Assembly: GCF_025144335.1 (NCBI RefSeq)
Contig: NZ_CP083539.1
Location: 3,184,777-3,248,776, forward strand
Reading direction: 5' to 3'
DNA length: 64,000 bases
Origin: Jannaschia sp. W003
GTDB lineage: Bacteria > Pseudomonadota > Alphaproteobacteria > Rhodobacterales > Rhodobacteraceae
Program-made: the position numbers and the translations under genes
The notes under the pieces: generated by a model
Database searches by the model: none
Seen by the model: only the letters and a program-made list of their open reading frames with translations
What the model was told of the DNA's origin: nothing
Shown here: piece by piece, positions 16,887 through 25,437 of the stretch
How the letters are laid out: the number at the start of each line of letters is the position of its first letter
Numbering within the stretch: position 1 is the first letter of the stretch

Positions 16887-17966
16887 ATGTTCACGATCAC
16901 CGCGCTGCTCGGCGCCCTTCTGGGCGGGCTGATGCTGCTCGACGTCCCCCCCGCCGATGACCCCGAGGACGCCCCGCCCGAACCGGACGGCGGCGACCGG
17001 GGCGGCGGCGACCTGCTCGACACGGCCACCCCCGACGACGACGCCCCCGATCCCTCCGGCACCCCGCCGCGCCCGCCCGTCGACGACGCCGCGCTGGTGC
17101 TGCGCGGCGCCGCCACCGAAGCCGCCCCCCCGTCCGCCGCCGCGCCGCCGCCCGAGGAGGACGAGGAGAGCGGGGACCCGGGGCCCGACGGGGTCGACGT
17201 GGTGCCGGGCGATCACCTCACCGACGGTCGCGGCGGCTCGCTGCTCGGCGACCTCGGCCTGCGCTCCGACCCGCTGCTCGGCACCGCGGGCGACGACACG
17301 CTCGGCGGCTCCGGGGCGGGTGACCTCATCATGGGCAACGAGGGCGACGACGCGCTCGCCGGCGGCGCCGGGTGCGACCACCTCGACGGCGGCCACGGCG
17401 CGGACCGCCTCCGCGGCGGCGCGGAGGGCGACGCGCTGATGGGCGGCGGCGGGGCCGACACGCTCCACGGCGACGGGGGCGACGACCTCCTGGCGGGCGA
17501 GGACGGCGACGACTTCCTCCTGGGCGGTGACGGCGCGGACCGGCTGTTCGGCGGCGCGGGCAGCGACACGCTCGAGGGCGGCGCGGGCGCGGACCTGCTC
17601 GACGGCACGCACCACGACGGCGGCCCCGCCGACGGCGCCGACCTCCTGCGCGGCGGCGCGGGCGACGACACGCTCGCCATGGGGGCGGGCGACGAGGGCT
17701 GGGGCGGCGCGGGCGCGGACCTCGCGATCTTCGCCGGCCCGGGCCTCGGCGCGCTCGCGCCCGAGCCCGGCGCCCCCCTGCCCCGCCTCATGGACTTCGA
17801 CCCCGAGGGCGACCGCATCGAGCTGATCGCGGGCGAGGAAGGCGGCACGCTCGGCACCCGCCCCGAGAACGGCGGCCTGACCCTCCTGCTCGACGGCACC
17901 GTGGTCGCCTGGATCGCCGGCGTGGACGCGATCGACCCCGCGCTGATCCGCGTGGTCGCGGAGTAG
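16887..17966 (+). CDS. RTX-type calcium-binding repeat protein
   Basis: A 359-residue, strongly acidic protein. It begins with a short hydrophobic stretch ([20 protein letters not shown]), then a Pro/Asp/Glu-rich disordered region (about 20-110). About 15 nonapeptide-like GGxGxDxLx repeats follow between about residues 132 and 282 ([40 protein letters not shown]), which bind calcium as a parallel beta-roll. The C-terminal segment ([17 protein letters not shown]...) resembles the capping domain of type I secreted RTX proteins. No TolC-HlyBD exporter genes are near. The gene stops 2 bp before the end of convergent rsmB. Confidence 0.85.
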   Translation: MFTITALLGALLGGLMLLDVPPADDPEDAPPEPDGGDRGGGDLLDTATPDDDAPDPSGTPPRPPVDDAALVLRGAATEAAPPSAAAPPPEEDEESGDPGPDGVDVVPGDHLTDGRGGSLLGDLGLRSDPLLGTAGDDTLGGSGAGDLIMGNEGDDALAGGAGCDHLDGGHGADRLRGGAEGDALMGGGGADTLHGDGGDDLLAGEDGDDFLLGGDGADRLFGGAGSDTLEGGAGADLLDGTHHDGGPADGADLLRGGAGDDTLAMGAGDEGWGGAGADLAIFAGPGLGALAPEPGAPLPRLMDFDPEGDRIELIAGEEGGTLGTRPENGGLTLLLDGTVVAWIAGVDAIDPALIRVVAE

Positions 17967-17968
17967 CC

Positions 17969-19255
17969 TCAGGCCGGCAGGCGCAGGCGGGCCATGAAGA
18001 ACCCGTCCATGCCGCCCCGCTCGGGCCAGAGGTCGGGCAGGAGCCGCAGGCCCCACTCCGAGCGCGCCTCGTCGGGCAGGCCCCAGTCGGCAGGGTCCAG
18101 CGGCTCGGCCACCAGCCCCGGATGGCGCTTCAGGGCCGCGCGCACCTGATGCTCGCCCTCCACGGGCAGCAGCGAGCAGGTGCAGAACACCAGCGCGCCG
18201 CCGGGCCGCACCAGGGCGAGGGCGGCATCGAGCATCCGGTACTGCAGCTTCGTCAGCGCCTCGAGGTCGCGGCTCGCGCCCAGGTGCACGAGGTCGGGGT
18301 GGCGCCGGATCGTGCCCGTGGCGGAACAGGGGGCGTCCAGCAGCGCCGCGTCGAACGGCGCGTCCGGCGCCCAGTCCAGCAGGTCGGCGGCCACGATCTC
18401 CGCCGCCAGCCCCGTGCGGGCGAGGTTCTGGCGCACCCGCGCCAGCCGCGCATCGCTGAGATCGAGCGCCGTGACCTTTGCCCCCGCCGCCGCGAGCTGC
18501 ATCGTCTTGCCCCCCGGCGCGGCGCAGAGGTCGGCGACCCGCTGCCCCGCCACATCGCCCAGCAGGCGTGCGGGAACGGCGGCGGCGGCGTCCTGCACCC
18601 ACCACGCGCCCTCGTCGTAGCCCGGCAGCGCGGTCACCTGGCCGCCCGCGCGGCGCAGGCTGCCCGTGGGCAGGCGCACCGCGGCCAGCGGCCCTTCCCA
18701 CGCCTCGGGGTCCTTCGCGGTGATGTCCAGGGGAGCGCCCGCCAGATGCGCCGCCTCGATGGTGCGCAGCCGCTCCTGCCCCCAGGCCTTGCCCACCGGC
18801 GCGCGCAGCCACTGGGGCAGGCGCGGGGCGGGCGTCGCGTCCCACGCATCGCGCCCGGCCCCGCGCAGCACCGCGTTCACCAGCCCCGCCTGGCGGGCGG
18901 TCTTCTGCGACATGCGCGCCAGCGTCACCGCGTCGTTGACCACTCCGTGGGGGGCCGCGCCGTCCTCGAACATCTCCGAGAGCGCCAGCCGCAGGATGTC
19001 CTGCACCCGCACCGCCGGGCGCCGCTCCATGGCGCCGGCGATCAGGGCGTCGGCCCGCCCCATGTGCCGCAGCGCCAGCCCGGCCAGCCGCAGCGCGCGC
19101 GCCTGCACGGCGCCGTCGCCCTCGCCGGCCGCGTCCGAGAGCATCCGCCCCTCGCGCGTCACCCGCGCCAGGAGGCGCAGCGCCTCGCGCCGCGGCGCGA
19201 GGCTTCCGCCACCCCCCATGGGGGCCTTCGCCCCGCCCTGATCCTTGTTCGCCAT
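17969..19255 (-). CDS. rsmB: RsmB/NOP family 16S rRNA or RNA m5C methyltransferase
   Basis: A 428-residue SAM-dependent RNA cytosine-5 methyltransferase. An N-terminal NusB-like RNA-binding domain (REALRLLARVTREGRMLSDA...VNDAVTLARMSQKTARQAGLVNAVLRG) precedes the Rossmann catalytic core. Motifs: VADLCAAPGGKTMQLAA (SAM), DAPCSATGTIRRHPD (motif IV Cys) and FCTCSLLPVEGEHQV (catalytic Cys). RsmB methylates C967 of 16S rRNA in E. coli; same target is inferred. The start MANKDQGG at 19255 avoids overlap with the divergent DUF1674 gene 46 bp away. Confidence 0.9.
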   Translation of the reverse strand: MANKDQGGAKAPMGGGGSLAPRREALRLLARVTREGRMLSDAAGEGDGAVQARALRLAGLALRHMGRADALIAGAMERRPAVRVQDILRLALSEMFEDGAAPHGVVNDAVTLARMSQKTARQAGLVNAVLRGAGRDAWDATPAPRLPQWLRAPVGKAWGQERLRTIEAAHLAGAPLDITAKDPEAWEGPLAAVRLPTGSLRRAGGQVTALPGYDEGAWWVQDAAAAVPARLLGDVAGQRVADLCAAPGGKTMQLAAAGAKVTALDLSDARLARVRQNLARTGLAAEIVAADLLDWAPDAPFDAALLDAPCSATGTIRRHPDLVHLGASRDLEALTKLQYRMLDAALALVRPGGALVFCTCSLLPVEGEHQVRAALKRHPGLVAEPLDPADWGLPDEARSEWGLRLLPDLWPERGGMDGFFMARLRLPA

Positions 19256-19301
19256 CCCGGCGCGCGTATATCGAAGGCATCCCCGCGGCAAGGAGAGCCC
19301 C

Positions 19302-19598
19302 ATGGCCCAGCGCATGACCGTCGATCCCTCGGACCTGCCCCTGCGCGACGGCGACGACGGCCCCGCCTGCCCCACCTCGTCGCGCGACCGCGCGGCGCCC
19401 GCGCCCGCGCCGCTGGACCCGGCCGCCGAGGCCGCCCGCCGCGCCGCCCTCCCCGAGCCCGCCCGCCGCGCCCTCGAAGAGGCCGAGGCCCGCCGCGCCG
19501 AGACGCTCGCTCTGCCCCCCGAGCTGGGCGGCCGCGACGGCCCCGAGCCGGTGCGCTACGGCGACTGGGAGCTGAAGGGGCTGGCGATCGACTTCTAG
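19302..19598 (+). CDS. DUF1674 protein, succinate dehydrogenase assembly factor 4-like
   Basis: A 98-residue protein. The Pro/Ala-rich N-terminus is probably disordered. The C-terminal ELGGRDGPEPVRYGDWELKG followed by LAIDF is the family hallmark: mitochondrial Sdh8/SDHAF4 ends in nearly the same words. SDHAF4 binds flavinylated SdhA and protects it before complex II assembly; the bacterial role is inferred by homology. AAGGAG precedes the ATG. Divergent from rsmB, a pairing I recall in other Rhodobacteraceae. Confidence 0.85.
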   Translation: MAQRMTVDPSDLPLRDGDDGPACPTSSRDRAAPAPAPLDPAAEAARRAALPEPARRALEEAEARRAETLALPPELGGRDGPEPVRYGDWELKGLAIDF

Positions 19599-19666
19599 GG
19601 AGCCTGCCGAACCTCCGATTCCCGGCAGCCGGGGCGGCCGCCGCGGAACGCCCCCCCCGGCAGCCT

Positions 19667-19729
19667 CCCCCGTCTTCGTTTCACAAATACCTCGGGGGAG
19701 GCGCGGAGCGCCGGGGGCGGAGCCCCCAT
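19667..19729. repeat. terminator-like intergenic repeat (GTATTT-box family), copy 3
   Basis: CCCCGTCTTCG, CACAAATACCTCGGGGGAGG and a GGGGGCGGAGCCCCC hairpin, in the same order as copies 2 and 5. It follows the DUF1674 gene and fills most of the 248-bp gap before the alpha/beta hydrolase gene. Confidence 0.7.
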
Positions 19730-19846
19730 TCATAGGCCGACCGCACCCCCTCGGCCTCCGAGGAACCAGCCGGTGAACGTCGCCCCGCCCGGAGACGGTC
19801 CGCCCGTGGTATGCTCGGGCAGGCCCAACCCCGCGGGAGACGCCCC

Positions 19847-20638
19847 ATGCGCGACGCCCCGATGGCCGACGTGATCGAGGCCGGCGCCGGCCCCCGCGTC
19901 GTCCTCGTCCACTCCAGCGGCGCGGGCGCACGGCAGTGGCGCGGGACGATGGAGCGTCTCGCTGAACGCTTCCACCTCCTCGCCCCGAACCTCCACGGCT
20001 ACGGCGCCACGCCGCCCTGGCCGGAGGGCCGGCCCCAGACGCTGGCGGATCAGGCGGCGCTCGTCGCGCCGCTCCTGCGCGGGGGCGGGCCGGTCTCGCT
20101 CGTGGGCCACTCCTTCGGCGCCAGCGTCGCCATGAGGGTCGCGGCCGAGCACCCGGACCGGGTGCGCCGCCTCGTCCTGCTGGAGCCGAACCCCTTCTGG
20201 CTCCTCCGCCTCCATGGGCGCGCGGAGGCCTTCGCCGAGGTGGAGCGCCTGCGCGACCTGCTGTGCGGGGCGGCGGACGACGCGGCGTGGGAGGCGGCCG
20301 GGGCGCGCTTCGCCGACTACTGGAACGGCGCGGGCACGTGGGCCGCGATGCCCGAGGCGCGCCGCGCGCGCTTCCTCCATGCGCTCCGCCCGAACCGCCA
20401 CGAATGGGCCGCCGTGATGGACGAGGCCGGCACCGTGGACGCTTGGGCCGCCCGCCTGCCCCGCGCCACCACGGTGATCGCCGCCGCCGACACGGTCCGG
20501 CCCATCGCCGGGATCGTGGCCCTGTTGCGCAATGCCTCCCCCGGCTGGCGCTTCGAGACCCTGCCCGAGGGCGGCCACATGGCCCCGCTCTCGCGTCCCG
20601 ATCTGGTGGAGCCTCTCATGGAGGCGGCGCTGCACTAG
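19847..20638 (+). CDS. alpha/beta hydrolase
   Basis: A 263-residue alpha/beta-fold hydrolase. The oxyanion-hole region is VHSSGAGARQW (instead of HG), the nucleophile elbow is GHSFGAS with Ser89, and the late catalytic His is in LPEGGHMAPL. Substrate unknown; the overall pattern is that of small esterases and C-C hydrolases. The ATG at 19847 is chosen because GGGAGA lies 7-12 bases upstream, better than the in-frame ATG 36 bases earlier. Monocistronic; convergent with dapB across an inverted repeat. Confidence 0.85.
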   Translation: MRDAPMADVIEAGAGPRVVLVHSSGAGARQWRGTMERLAERFHLLAPNLHGYGATPPWPEGRPQTLADQAALVAPLLRGGGPVSLVGHSFGASVAMRVAAEHPDRVRRLVLLEPNPFWLLRLHGRAEAFAEVERLRDLLCGAADDAAWEAAGARFADYWNGAGTWAAMPEARRARFLHALRPNRHEWAAVMDEAGTVDAWAARLPRATTVIAAADTVRPIAGIVALLRNASPGWRFETLPEGGHMAPLSRPDLVEPLMEAALH

Positions 20639-20645
20639 GTTGCTT

Positions 20646-20747
20646 CGCCCCGGCCTCGCGCCGAGGCCTCCGCCCTCCGCCGGCGCTCCCCTCCGGCTCG
20701 GCGGCACCCGCTGGCCACCCGGAGGCCCCGGCGCGGGGCCGGGGCGT
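20646..20747. repeat. CCCCGG-type long inverted repeat, copy 3
   Basis: Left arm CGCCCCGGCCTCGCGCCGAG, right arm AGGCCCCGGCGCGGGGCCGG continuing GGCG. Fills the gap between the convergent hydrolase and dapB genes, as copy 2 does between ald and mscL. Confidence 0.75.
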
Positions 20748-20761
20748 GTGTCCCGAAGGCG

Positions 20762-21568
20762 TTACCGCAGCCCCAGAACGTCCAGCATGTCGTAGCTCCC
20801 CGGCTTCTGCCCCTGCCCCCAGAGCGCGGCCCGCAGCGCGCCCCGCGCGAACACGGACCGGTCCGACGCCTTGTGGCCCAGCACGATGCGCTCGCCGTCG
20901 GCGGCGAAGATCACCTCGTGGTCGCCCACCACGTCGCCGCCCCGGATCGCGTGGAAGCCGATCGCGCCGCGCCGCCGCGCGCCGGTCATGCCGTCGCGGC
21001 CCCGGTCGGCCACGTCGGCGAGCGCCACGCCGCGCCCCCCAGCTGCGGCCTCGCCCAGCATCAGCGCGGTCCCCGAGGGCGCGTCGACCTTGTGGCGGTG
21101 GTGGGTCTCGACGATCTCCACGTCGTAGTCCTCGCCCAGCGCGGCCGCGACCTGCCGCACCACCTGCGTCAGCAGGTTCACCCCGAGGCTCATGTTCCCG
21201 GCCCGCACCACGGGCGCGTGGCGGGCGGCGCGCTCCAGGGCCGCGATGTCGTCCTCGGACAATCCGGTCGTGCCGACGACGTGCACGGCGCGGGCCTGCG
21301 CGCACAGCTCCGACATGGCCACGGTGGCCGCCGGCGCCGTGAAGTCGATCACCGCTTGGGCGTGGCGCACCACCTCGATGGGGTCGTCCGTGACCGGCAC
21401 GCCGGTGGCCGCGCCGCCCAGCGCCTCGCCGAGGTCGCGCCCCGCCCAGGGGTGGCCCGCGCGCTCGGTGACGCCGGCCAGATGCGCCCCATCACTGCCG
21501 GCGACCACCTCGCACAGCATCCGCCCCATGCGGCCCGAGCCGCCCGCCACCACGATGCCCACGCTCAT
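20762..21568 (-). CDS. dapB: 4-hydroxy-tetrahydrodipicolinate reductase
   Basis: A 268-residue NAD(P)H-dependent reductase of the diaminopimelate/lysine pathway. The N-terminal nucleotide-binding loop is [12 protein letters not shown], the mid-protein motif is GTTGLS, and the catalytic/substrate motif is [16 protein letters not shown]. The C-terminal [20 protein letters not shown] is also typical. The start [10 protein letters not shown] at 21568 follows AGGAC. Divergent from the rbfA-truB operon, with four phased 11-bp repeats in the shared control region. Confidence 0.97.
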   Translation of the reverse strand: MSVGIVVAGGSGRMGRMLCEVVAGSDGAHLAGVTERAGHPWAGRDLGEALGGAATGVPVTDDPIEVVRHAQAVIDFTAPAATVAMSELCAQARAVHVVGTTGLSEDDIAALERAARHAPVVRAGNMSLGVNLLTQVVRQVAAALGEDYDVEIVETHHRHKVDAPSGTALMLGEAAAGGRGVALADVADRGRDGMTGARRRGAIGFHAIRGGDVVGDHEVIFAADGERIVLGHKASDRSVFARGALRAALWGQGQKPGSYDMLDVLGLR

Positions 21569-21588
21569 GCGATGTCCTCCGAATGTCT

Positions 21589-21632
21589 GCACGGGGGGTG
21601 TACAGGGGGTGCACGGGGGGTGCACGGGCGTT
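21589..21632. repeat. four tandem 11-bp repeats in the dapB/rbfA control region
   Basis: Four head-to-tail 11-base units: GCACGGGGGGT (21589-21599), GTACAGGGGGT (21600-21610), GCACGGGGGGT (21611-21621) and GCACGGGCGTT (21622-21632). The period is close to one helical turn, so the units face the same side of the DNA. The array lies 21 bp from the dapB start and 67 bp from the rbfA start. A related three-unit array precedes rpsT at 62883-62915. A protein-binding role is likely but unproven. Confidence 0.75.
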
Positions 21633-21698
21633 TTGGCCGTGGTTGCGCGCCTCCGCCCGCGCCCCTATCTGGGCGCCTTCCGATCCGGAGGACGACCC

Positions 21699-22124
21699 AT
21701 GGCCCGCTCCCGCTTCCAAGGCTCCGGCCCCTCGCAGCGCCAGCTCCGCGTGGGCGAGCTGATCCGCCGCACCCTCTCCGAGGTGCTGCAGGGCGGGCAC
21801 GTGCACGACCCCGAGCTGAACGCCATGAGCATCACCGTGGGCGAGGTGACCTGCTCGCCCGACCTCAAGGTCGCCACCGCCTGGGTGCTGCCCCTCGGCG
21901 GCAAGGACCGCGAGGCCGCCATCGCCGCGCTGGCCCGCAACCGGGGCGAGCTGCGCCGCCTGATCGGCCGGGAGCTCACGCTGAAGTACGCGCCCGACCT
22001 GCGCTTCCGCATCGACGAGACCTTCGACCGCATGGACGCCGCGCGCGACCTGTTCGGCTCCGAGACGGTTCGCCGCGACGTCGAGGCCGAGGACGAGGGC
22101 GAGGACGGCGGAGAGGCCCGGTGA
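21699..22124 (+). CDS. rbfA: ribosome-binding factor A
   Basis: A 141-residue KH-like cold-shock and 30S maturation factor that binds near helix 1 of 16S r[23 protein letters not shown] at the start and [20 protein letters not shown] near the end are diagnostic. A Glu/Asp-rich C-terminal tail is present. The CGGAGGACG site precedes the ATG. First gene of an operon with a DUF2233 gene (GTGA overlap) and truB, which keeps the common rbfA-truB linkage with one gene inserted. Confidence 0.97.
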   Translation: MARSRFQGSGPSQRQLRVGELIRRTLSEVLQGGHVHDPELNAMSITVGEVTCSPDLKVATAWVLPLGGKDREAAIAALARNRGELRRLIGRELTLKYAPDLRFRIDETFDRMDAARDLFGSETVRRDVEAEDEGEDGGEAR

Positions 22125-22843
22125 TCCGCGCCCTCCTCGTCCTCCTGAGCCTCGCCGCGCCCGGCCACGTCGCCGCCCAGGGCGCCGACCTGTGCCGGAG
22201 CGTCGAGCACCGGGGCCAGGCCTTCACGGTCTGCTCGGTGGACCTGGACCGATACCGCGCCGACCTGCACCTGCGCGACGCCGAGGGCCGCATCCTCGGC
22301 AGCTTCGCCGCGATGGAGGCCGCCCACGGCCCCGCGCTCGTGGCCATGAACGCGGGCATGTACCACCGCGATCGCAGCCCCGTGGGCCTCTACCGCGAGG
22401 AGGGGCGCGACGTCGCCCCCCTCGTCACCTCCGCCGGTCCCGGCAACTTCGGGATGCTGCCCAACGGCGTGCTGTGCCTCGGCGACGGCGAGGCCCGCGT
22501 GGTCGAGAGCCGCCGCTACGCCGAGGAATCCCTGGCCTGCCGCGACGCCACCCAGTCGGGGCCGATGCTGCTGATCGATGGCGAGGTGCATCCGAGGTTC
22601 ATCGAGGACAGCCCCTACCGCAACGTCCGCAACGGTGCCGGTGCCTCGCCCGATGGGCGCACGCTGCATCTCGTGATCTCGGACGGAGCGGTGACCTTCC
22701 ACGAGATCGCCACCCTCTTCCGCGACGAGCTGGGCGTGCGCGACGCGCTCTACCTCGACGGCAAGATCTCGCGGCTCCACGCCGGCGGGCGCTCCGACGT
22801 GGGCTGGCCCATGGGGCCGATGATCGCCGTGCGGGCGCGGTAG
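22121..22843 (+). CDS. exported phosphodiester glycosidase family (DUF2233) protein
   Basis: A 240-residue protein with an N-terminal signal peptide ([21 protein letters not shown]). The body has family motifs [43 protein letters not shown] and [13 protein letters not shown]. These match the domain of the human uncovering enzyme NAGPA, predicted in bacteria to act on sugar phosphodiesters of the envelope. Substrate unknown. The GTG start overlaps rbfA by 4 bp, and truB follows 1 bp after its stop, so an envelope protein is translated within a ribosome-maturation operon. Confidence 0.85.
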   Translation: MIRALLVLLSLAAPGHVAAQGADLCRSVEHRGQAFTVCSVDLDRYRADLHLRDAEGRILGSFAAMEAAHGPALVAMNAGMYHRDRSPVGLYREEGRDVAPLVTSAGPGNFGMLPNGVLCLGDGEARVVESRRYAEESLACRDATQSGPMLLIDGEVHPRFIEDSPYRNVRNGAGASPDGRTLHLVISDGAVTFHEIATLFRDELGVRDALYLDGKISRLHAGGRSDVGWPMGPMIAVRAR

Positions 22844-22844
22844 G

Positions 22845-23744
22845 GTGGCGCGGCGGCGCAAGGGGCGCGCGGTGCACGGCTGGCTGGTCGTGGACAAGCC
22901 CGCCGGGATCACCTCGTCGGCCGTGGTCGGCAAGGTCCGCTGGGCGCTCGATGCGGCGAAGGCGGGCCATGCAGGCACGCTGGACCCCGATGCGACGGGC
23001 GTGCTGGCGGTGGCGCTGGGCGAGGCGACCAAGACCGTGCCGTACGTGACGGATGGGGCGAAGGGCTACCGCTTCCGCGTCGCGTGGGGCGCGGAGACGT
23101 CCACGGATGATGCCGCGGGCGAGGTGCTGCGCACGTCGCCCGAACGCCCCTCCGCGGAGGCGGTCGAGGCGGCGCTGGAGGCCTTCCGGGGCGACATCAT
23201 GCAGGTGCCGCCGCAGGTCTCGGCGGTGAAGGTGGGCGGGGCGCGGGCCTACGACCTGGCCCGCGAGGGCGAGACGCTGGAGCTGGCCGCCCGCCCCCTG
23301 CACGTGGCGCAACTCGAGATCGTCGCCTGCGACGCGGACGGCGCGGAGCTGGAGATGACCTGCGGCCGCGGCGGCTACGTCCGCAGCATCGCCCGCGACC
23401 TCGGCCGCGCGCTGGGCTGCCTCGGTCACGCGGCCTGGCTGCGGCGCACGTGGTCGGGGCCGTTCCGCGCCGAGGACGGCGTCGCGCTGGACACGGTCGA
23501 GGCCGAGGCGCGCACGCCCGCGCTGGAGGCCCGGCTCCTGCCGCTGGAGACGGCGCTGCGCGGCCTGCCCGAGCTGCCCCTCGCGCCCGGCGCGGCGGTG
23601 CGCCTCGCGAACGGCAACCCCGGCGACGTCCTCGCGGGCGCCGAGCCGGGCGCCGAGGCCTGGGCGTCGGAGGGCGGCGAGGCGGTGGCCATCGGGCGCT
23701 ACCTCGGCGGGCAGCTCCATCCGAGCCGCGTGTTCCGGCGGTAG
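22845..23744 (+). CDS. truB: tRNA pseudouridine(55) synthase
   Basis: A 299-residue enzyme that makes pseudouridine 55 in the T-loop of tRNAs. [18 protein letters not shown] at the start and [19 protein letters not shown] with the catalytic Asp are family signatures. [20 protein letters not shown] and [12 protein letters not shown] follow in order. The GTG start lies 1 bp after the DUF2233 stop. A CCCCGG-type repeat follows the gene. Confidence 0.97.
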   Translation: MARRRKGRAVHGWLVVDKPAGITSSAVVGKVRWALDAAKAGHAGTLDPDATGVLAVALGEATKTVPYVTDGAKGYRFRVAWGAETSTDDAAGEVLRTSPERPSAEAVEAALEAFRGDIMQVPPQVSAVKVGGARAYDLAREGETLELAARPLHVAQLEIVACDADGAELEMTCGRGGYVRSIARDLGRALGCLGHAAWLRRTWSGPFRAEDGVALDTVEAEARTPALEARLLPLETALRGLPELPLAPGAAVRLANGNPGDVLAGAEPGAEAWASEGGEAVAIGRYLGGQLHPSRVFRR

Positions 23745-23756
23745 GCGCCCCTCACC

Positions 23757-23896
23757 GCCCCGCCCTTGCGCCGGGGCCTCCGCCCGCCACGGGAGATGCG
23801 GTTGGGGAAGTGGCGATCCATGGCGAGCGGCGTCCCTCCCCCGCTCCGCGACGGAAGCGCCAGTGGCAAGCCGAGGCCCCGGCTCAAGGCCGGGGC
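23757..23896. repeat. CCCCGG-type long inverted repeat, copy 4
   Basis: Left arm CGCCCCGCCCTTGCGCCGGG, right arm AGGCCCCGGCTCAAGGCCGG continuing GGCG, with about 80 bp between the arms. Located between truB and the DUF1643 gene, both on the plus strand, so here it is not between convergent genes. Confidence 0.7.
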
Positions 23897-23965
23897 GGGG
23901 CGTAGCCCACAGGTCGGCGCCGCCCCGCCCTTCCACCGCTCGCTCGCCTCTGCCACACCACCCCC

Positions 23966-24487
23966 ATGATCCGCCGCGAGCACACGAAGGGCGACGCGCC
24001 ATCCCACGCCGTCTACTCCGCCGACGAGCGCTACCGCTACGACCTCGTCCGTGTCTGGGACGAGGCCGGCCCGCGCGCGAACTTCCTCATGCTCAACCCC
24101 TCCACGGCCACCGAGGCGCGCAACGATCCCACCGTGGAACGCTGCGAGCGCCGGGCCCGCGCGCTCGGCTTCGGCGCCTTCCGCGTCACCAACATCTTCG
24201 CGCTGCGCGCCACCGACCCGCGCCGCATGCGCGCCGACCCCGAGCCGGTGGGCCGCCCCGAGAACGACCGCGCCATCCTGGAGGCGGCGCGATGGGCCGA
24301 CGCCGTGGTCTGCGCCTGGGGCACCCACGGCGCGCACCTGGACCGCGGCGCCGAGGTCGAGGCGATGCTGCGGGGCGCGGGCCACCGGCTCCTGTGCCTC
24401 GGGCTGTCGAAGGCGGGCCACCCGAAGCATCCGCTCTACATCCCCTACGCCGAGCAACCCCAGCCCTGGGAGCCGCCATGCCCCTGA
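23966..24487 (+). CDS. DUF1643 family protein
   Basis: A 173-residue protein of unknown function. RYRYDLVRVWDE, FLMLNPSTATEARNDPTVER, LGFGAFRVTNIFALRATDP and CLGLSKAGHPKHPLYIP are the hallmarks of DUF1643 proteins, small cytoplasmic proteins found in many bacteria and phages. No catalytic motif is assigned. It overlaps the next gene by 10 bp, so the two are probably co-translated, but the pairing does not explain its function. Confidence 0.85.
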   Translation: MIRREHTKGDAPSHAVYSADERYRYDLVRVWDEAGPRANFLMLNPSTATEARNDPTVERCERRARALGFGAFRVTNIFALRATDPRRMRADPEPVGRPENDRAILEAARWADAVVCAWGTHGAHLDRGAEVEAMLRGAGHRLLCLGLSKAGHPKHPLYIPYAEQPQPWEPPCP

Positions 24488-25362
24488 CCGCCCACCGCAT
24501 CGAGACCGAGCCCGGCGTCCACGTCGCCGCCTACGAGGCGGGGGACGGGCCGCCGCTGGTGCTGCTCCACGGCTATCCCCAGAGCCACCGCTGCTGGCTG
24601 CCCGCGCTGCCGATGCTGGCCGCGCAGCACCGCTGCATCCTCGTGGACCTGCGCGGCTACGGCGCCAGCGACGCGCCCGAGGACGACGCGGGCCACACCG
24701 TCTACTCGAAGCGCCGCATGGCCGGCGATCTCGCCGCCGTGCTGCGGTATCTGGATATCAAGCGCGCCGACGTGGCGGGCCACGACCGGGGCGCGCGACT
24801 GGCCTACCGCTTCGCACTCGACCACCCCGCGATGGTGCGGCGCCTCGCCGTGCTCGACGTGCTGCCCACGGTGGAGTTCTGGGACCTCTGGGCCGCCGAG
24901 CTGGCCATGAAGGCCTACCACTGGACCTTCCTCGCCCAGCCGAGCCCCATGCCCGAGCGCATGATCGCCGGGGCGCCGGAACTCTACCTCGACCACACCC
25001 TCCGGTCCTGGACGCTGGACCAAGATCTGCGACCCTTCGCCCCCGACGCGCTGGAGGCGTACCGCGCGCAGATGGCCGACCCGGCGCGCGTGGCGGCGAT
25101 GTGCGCCGACTACCGCGCGGGCTTCCACACCGACCGCATGATCGACGCAGCCGACCGCGAGCGGGGCCGGCGCATCGAGGCCCCCACCCTGTTCCTGTGG
25201 GGCGAGCGCGGCTTTCCCGCCTCGCAGCCCGATCCGCTGTCGATCTGGAACCGCTGGACCGTGGAGCTCGCGGGGCGGGAGATGCCCTCGGGCCACTTCG
25301 CGCCCGAGGAGGCGCCGGCGGCCGTGGCGGCGGCGCTCCTAGCCCATTTCGCGCAGGGGTGA
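24478..25362 (+). CDS. alpha/beta hydrolase, fluoroacetate dehalogenase-like
   Basis: A 294-residue hydrolase whose nucleophile is aspartate (GHDRGARLAYRFALDHP, Asp103) rather than serine, as in haloalkane/haloacetate dehalogenases and epoxide hydrolases. The residues line up with the well-studied Rhodopseudomonas fluoroacetate dehalogenase: Arg104 and Arg107 (carboxylate binding), His148-Trp149 (halide pocket, in AYHWTFLAQP), Tyr212 (DYRAGF), Asp127 and catalytic His273 (PSGHF). Substrate is inferred; haloacetates or epoxides are the main options. Overlaps the DUF1643 gene by 10 bp. Confidence 0.82.
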   Translation: MPLTAHRIETEPGVHVAAYEAGDGPPLVLLHGYPQSHRCWLPALPMLAAQHRCILVDLRGYGASDAPEDDAGHTVYSKRRMAGDLAAVLRYLDIKRADVAGHDRGARLAYRFALDHPAMVRRLAVLDVLPTVEFWDLWAAELAMKAYHWTFLAQPSPMPERMIAGAPELYLDHTLRSWTLDQDLRPFAPDALEAYRAQMADPARVAAMCADYRAGFHTDRMIDAADRERGRRIEAPTLFLWGERGFPASQPDPLSIWNRWTVELAGREMPSGHFAPEEAPAAVAAALLAHFAQG

Positions 25363-25437
25363 GCGCGGCGTGACACCGGGCGCGGGCGGGCGTAACGTCG
25401 CCCGCCAGAGGCCCGATCCACGGGCCCACGGGGACGC

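Noticed and set aside
16887-17966. RTX toxin or type I secreted protease/lipase
   Set aside because: No catalytic or pore-forming domain precedes the repeats, so only a calcium-binding repeat protein is claimed.
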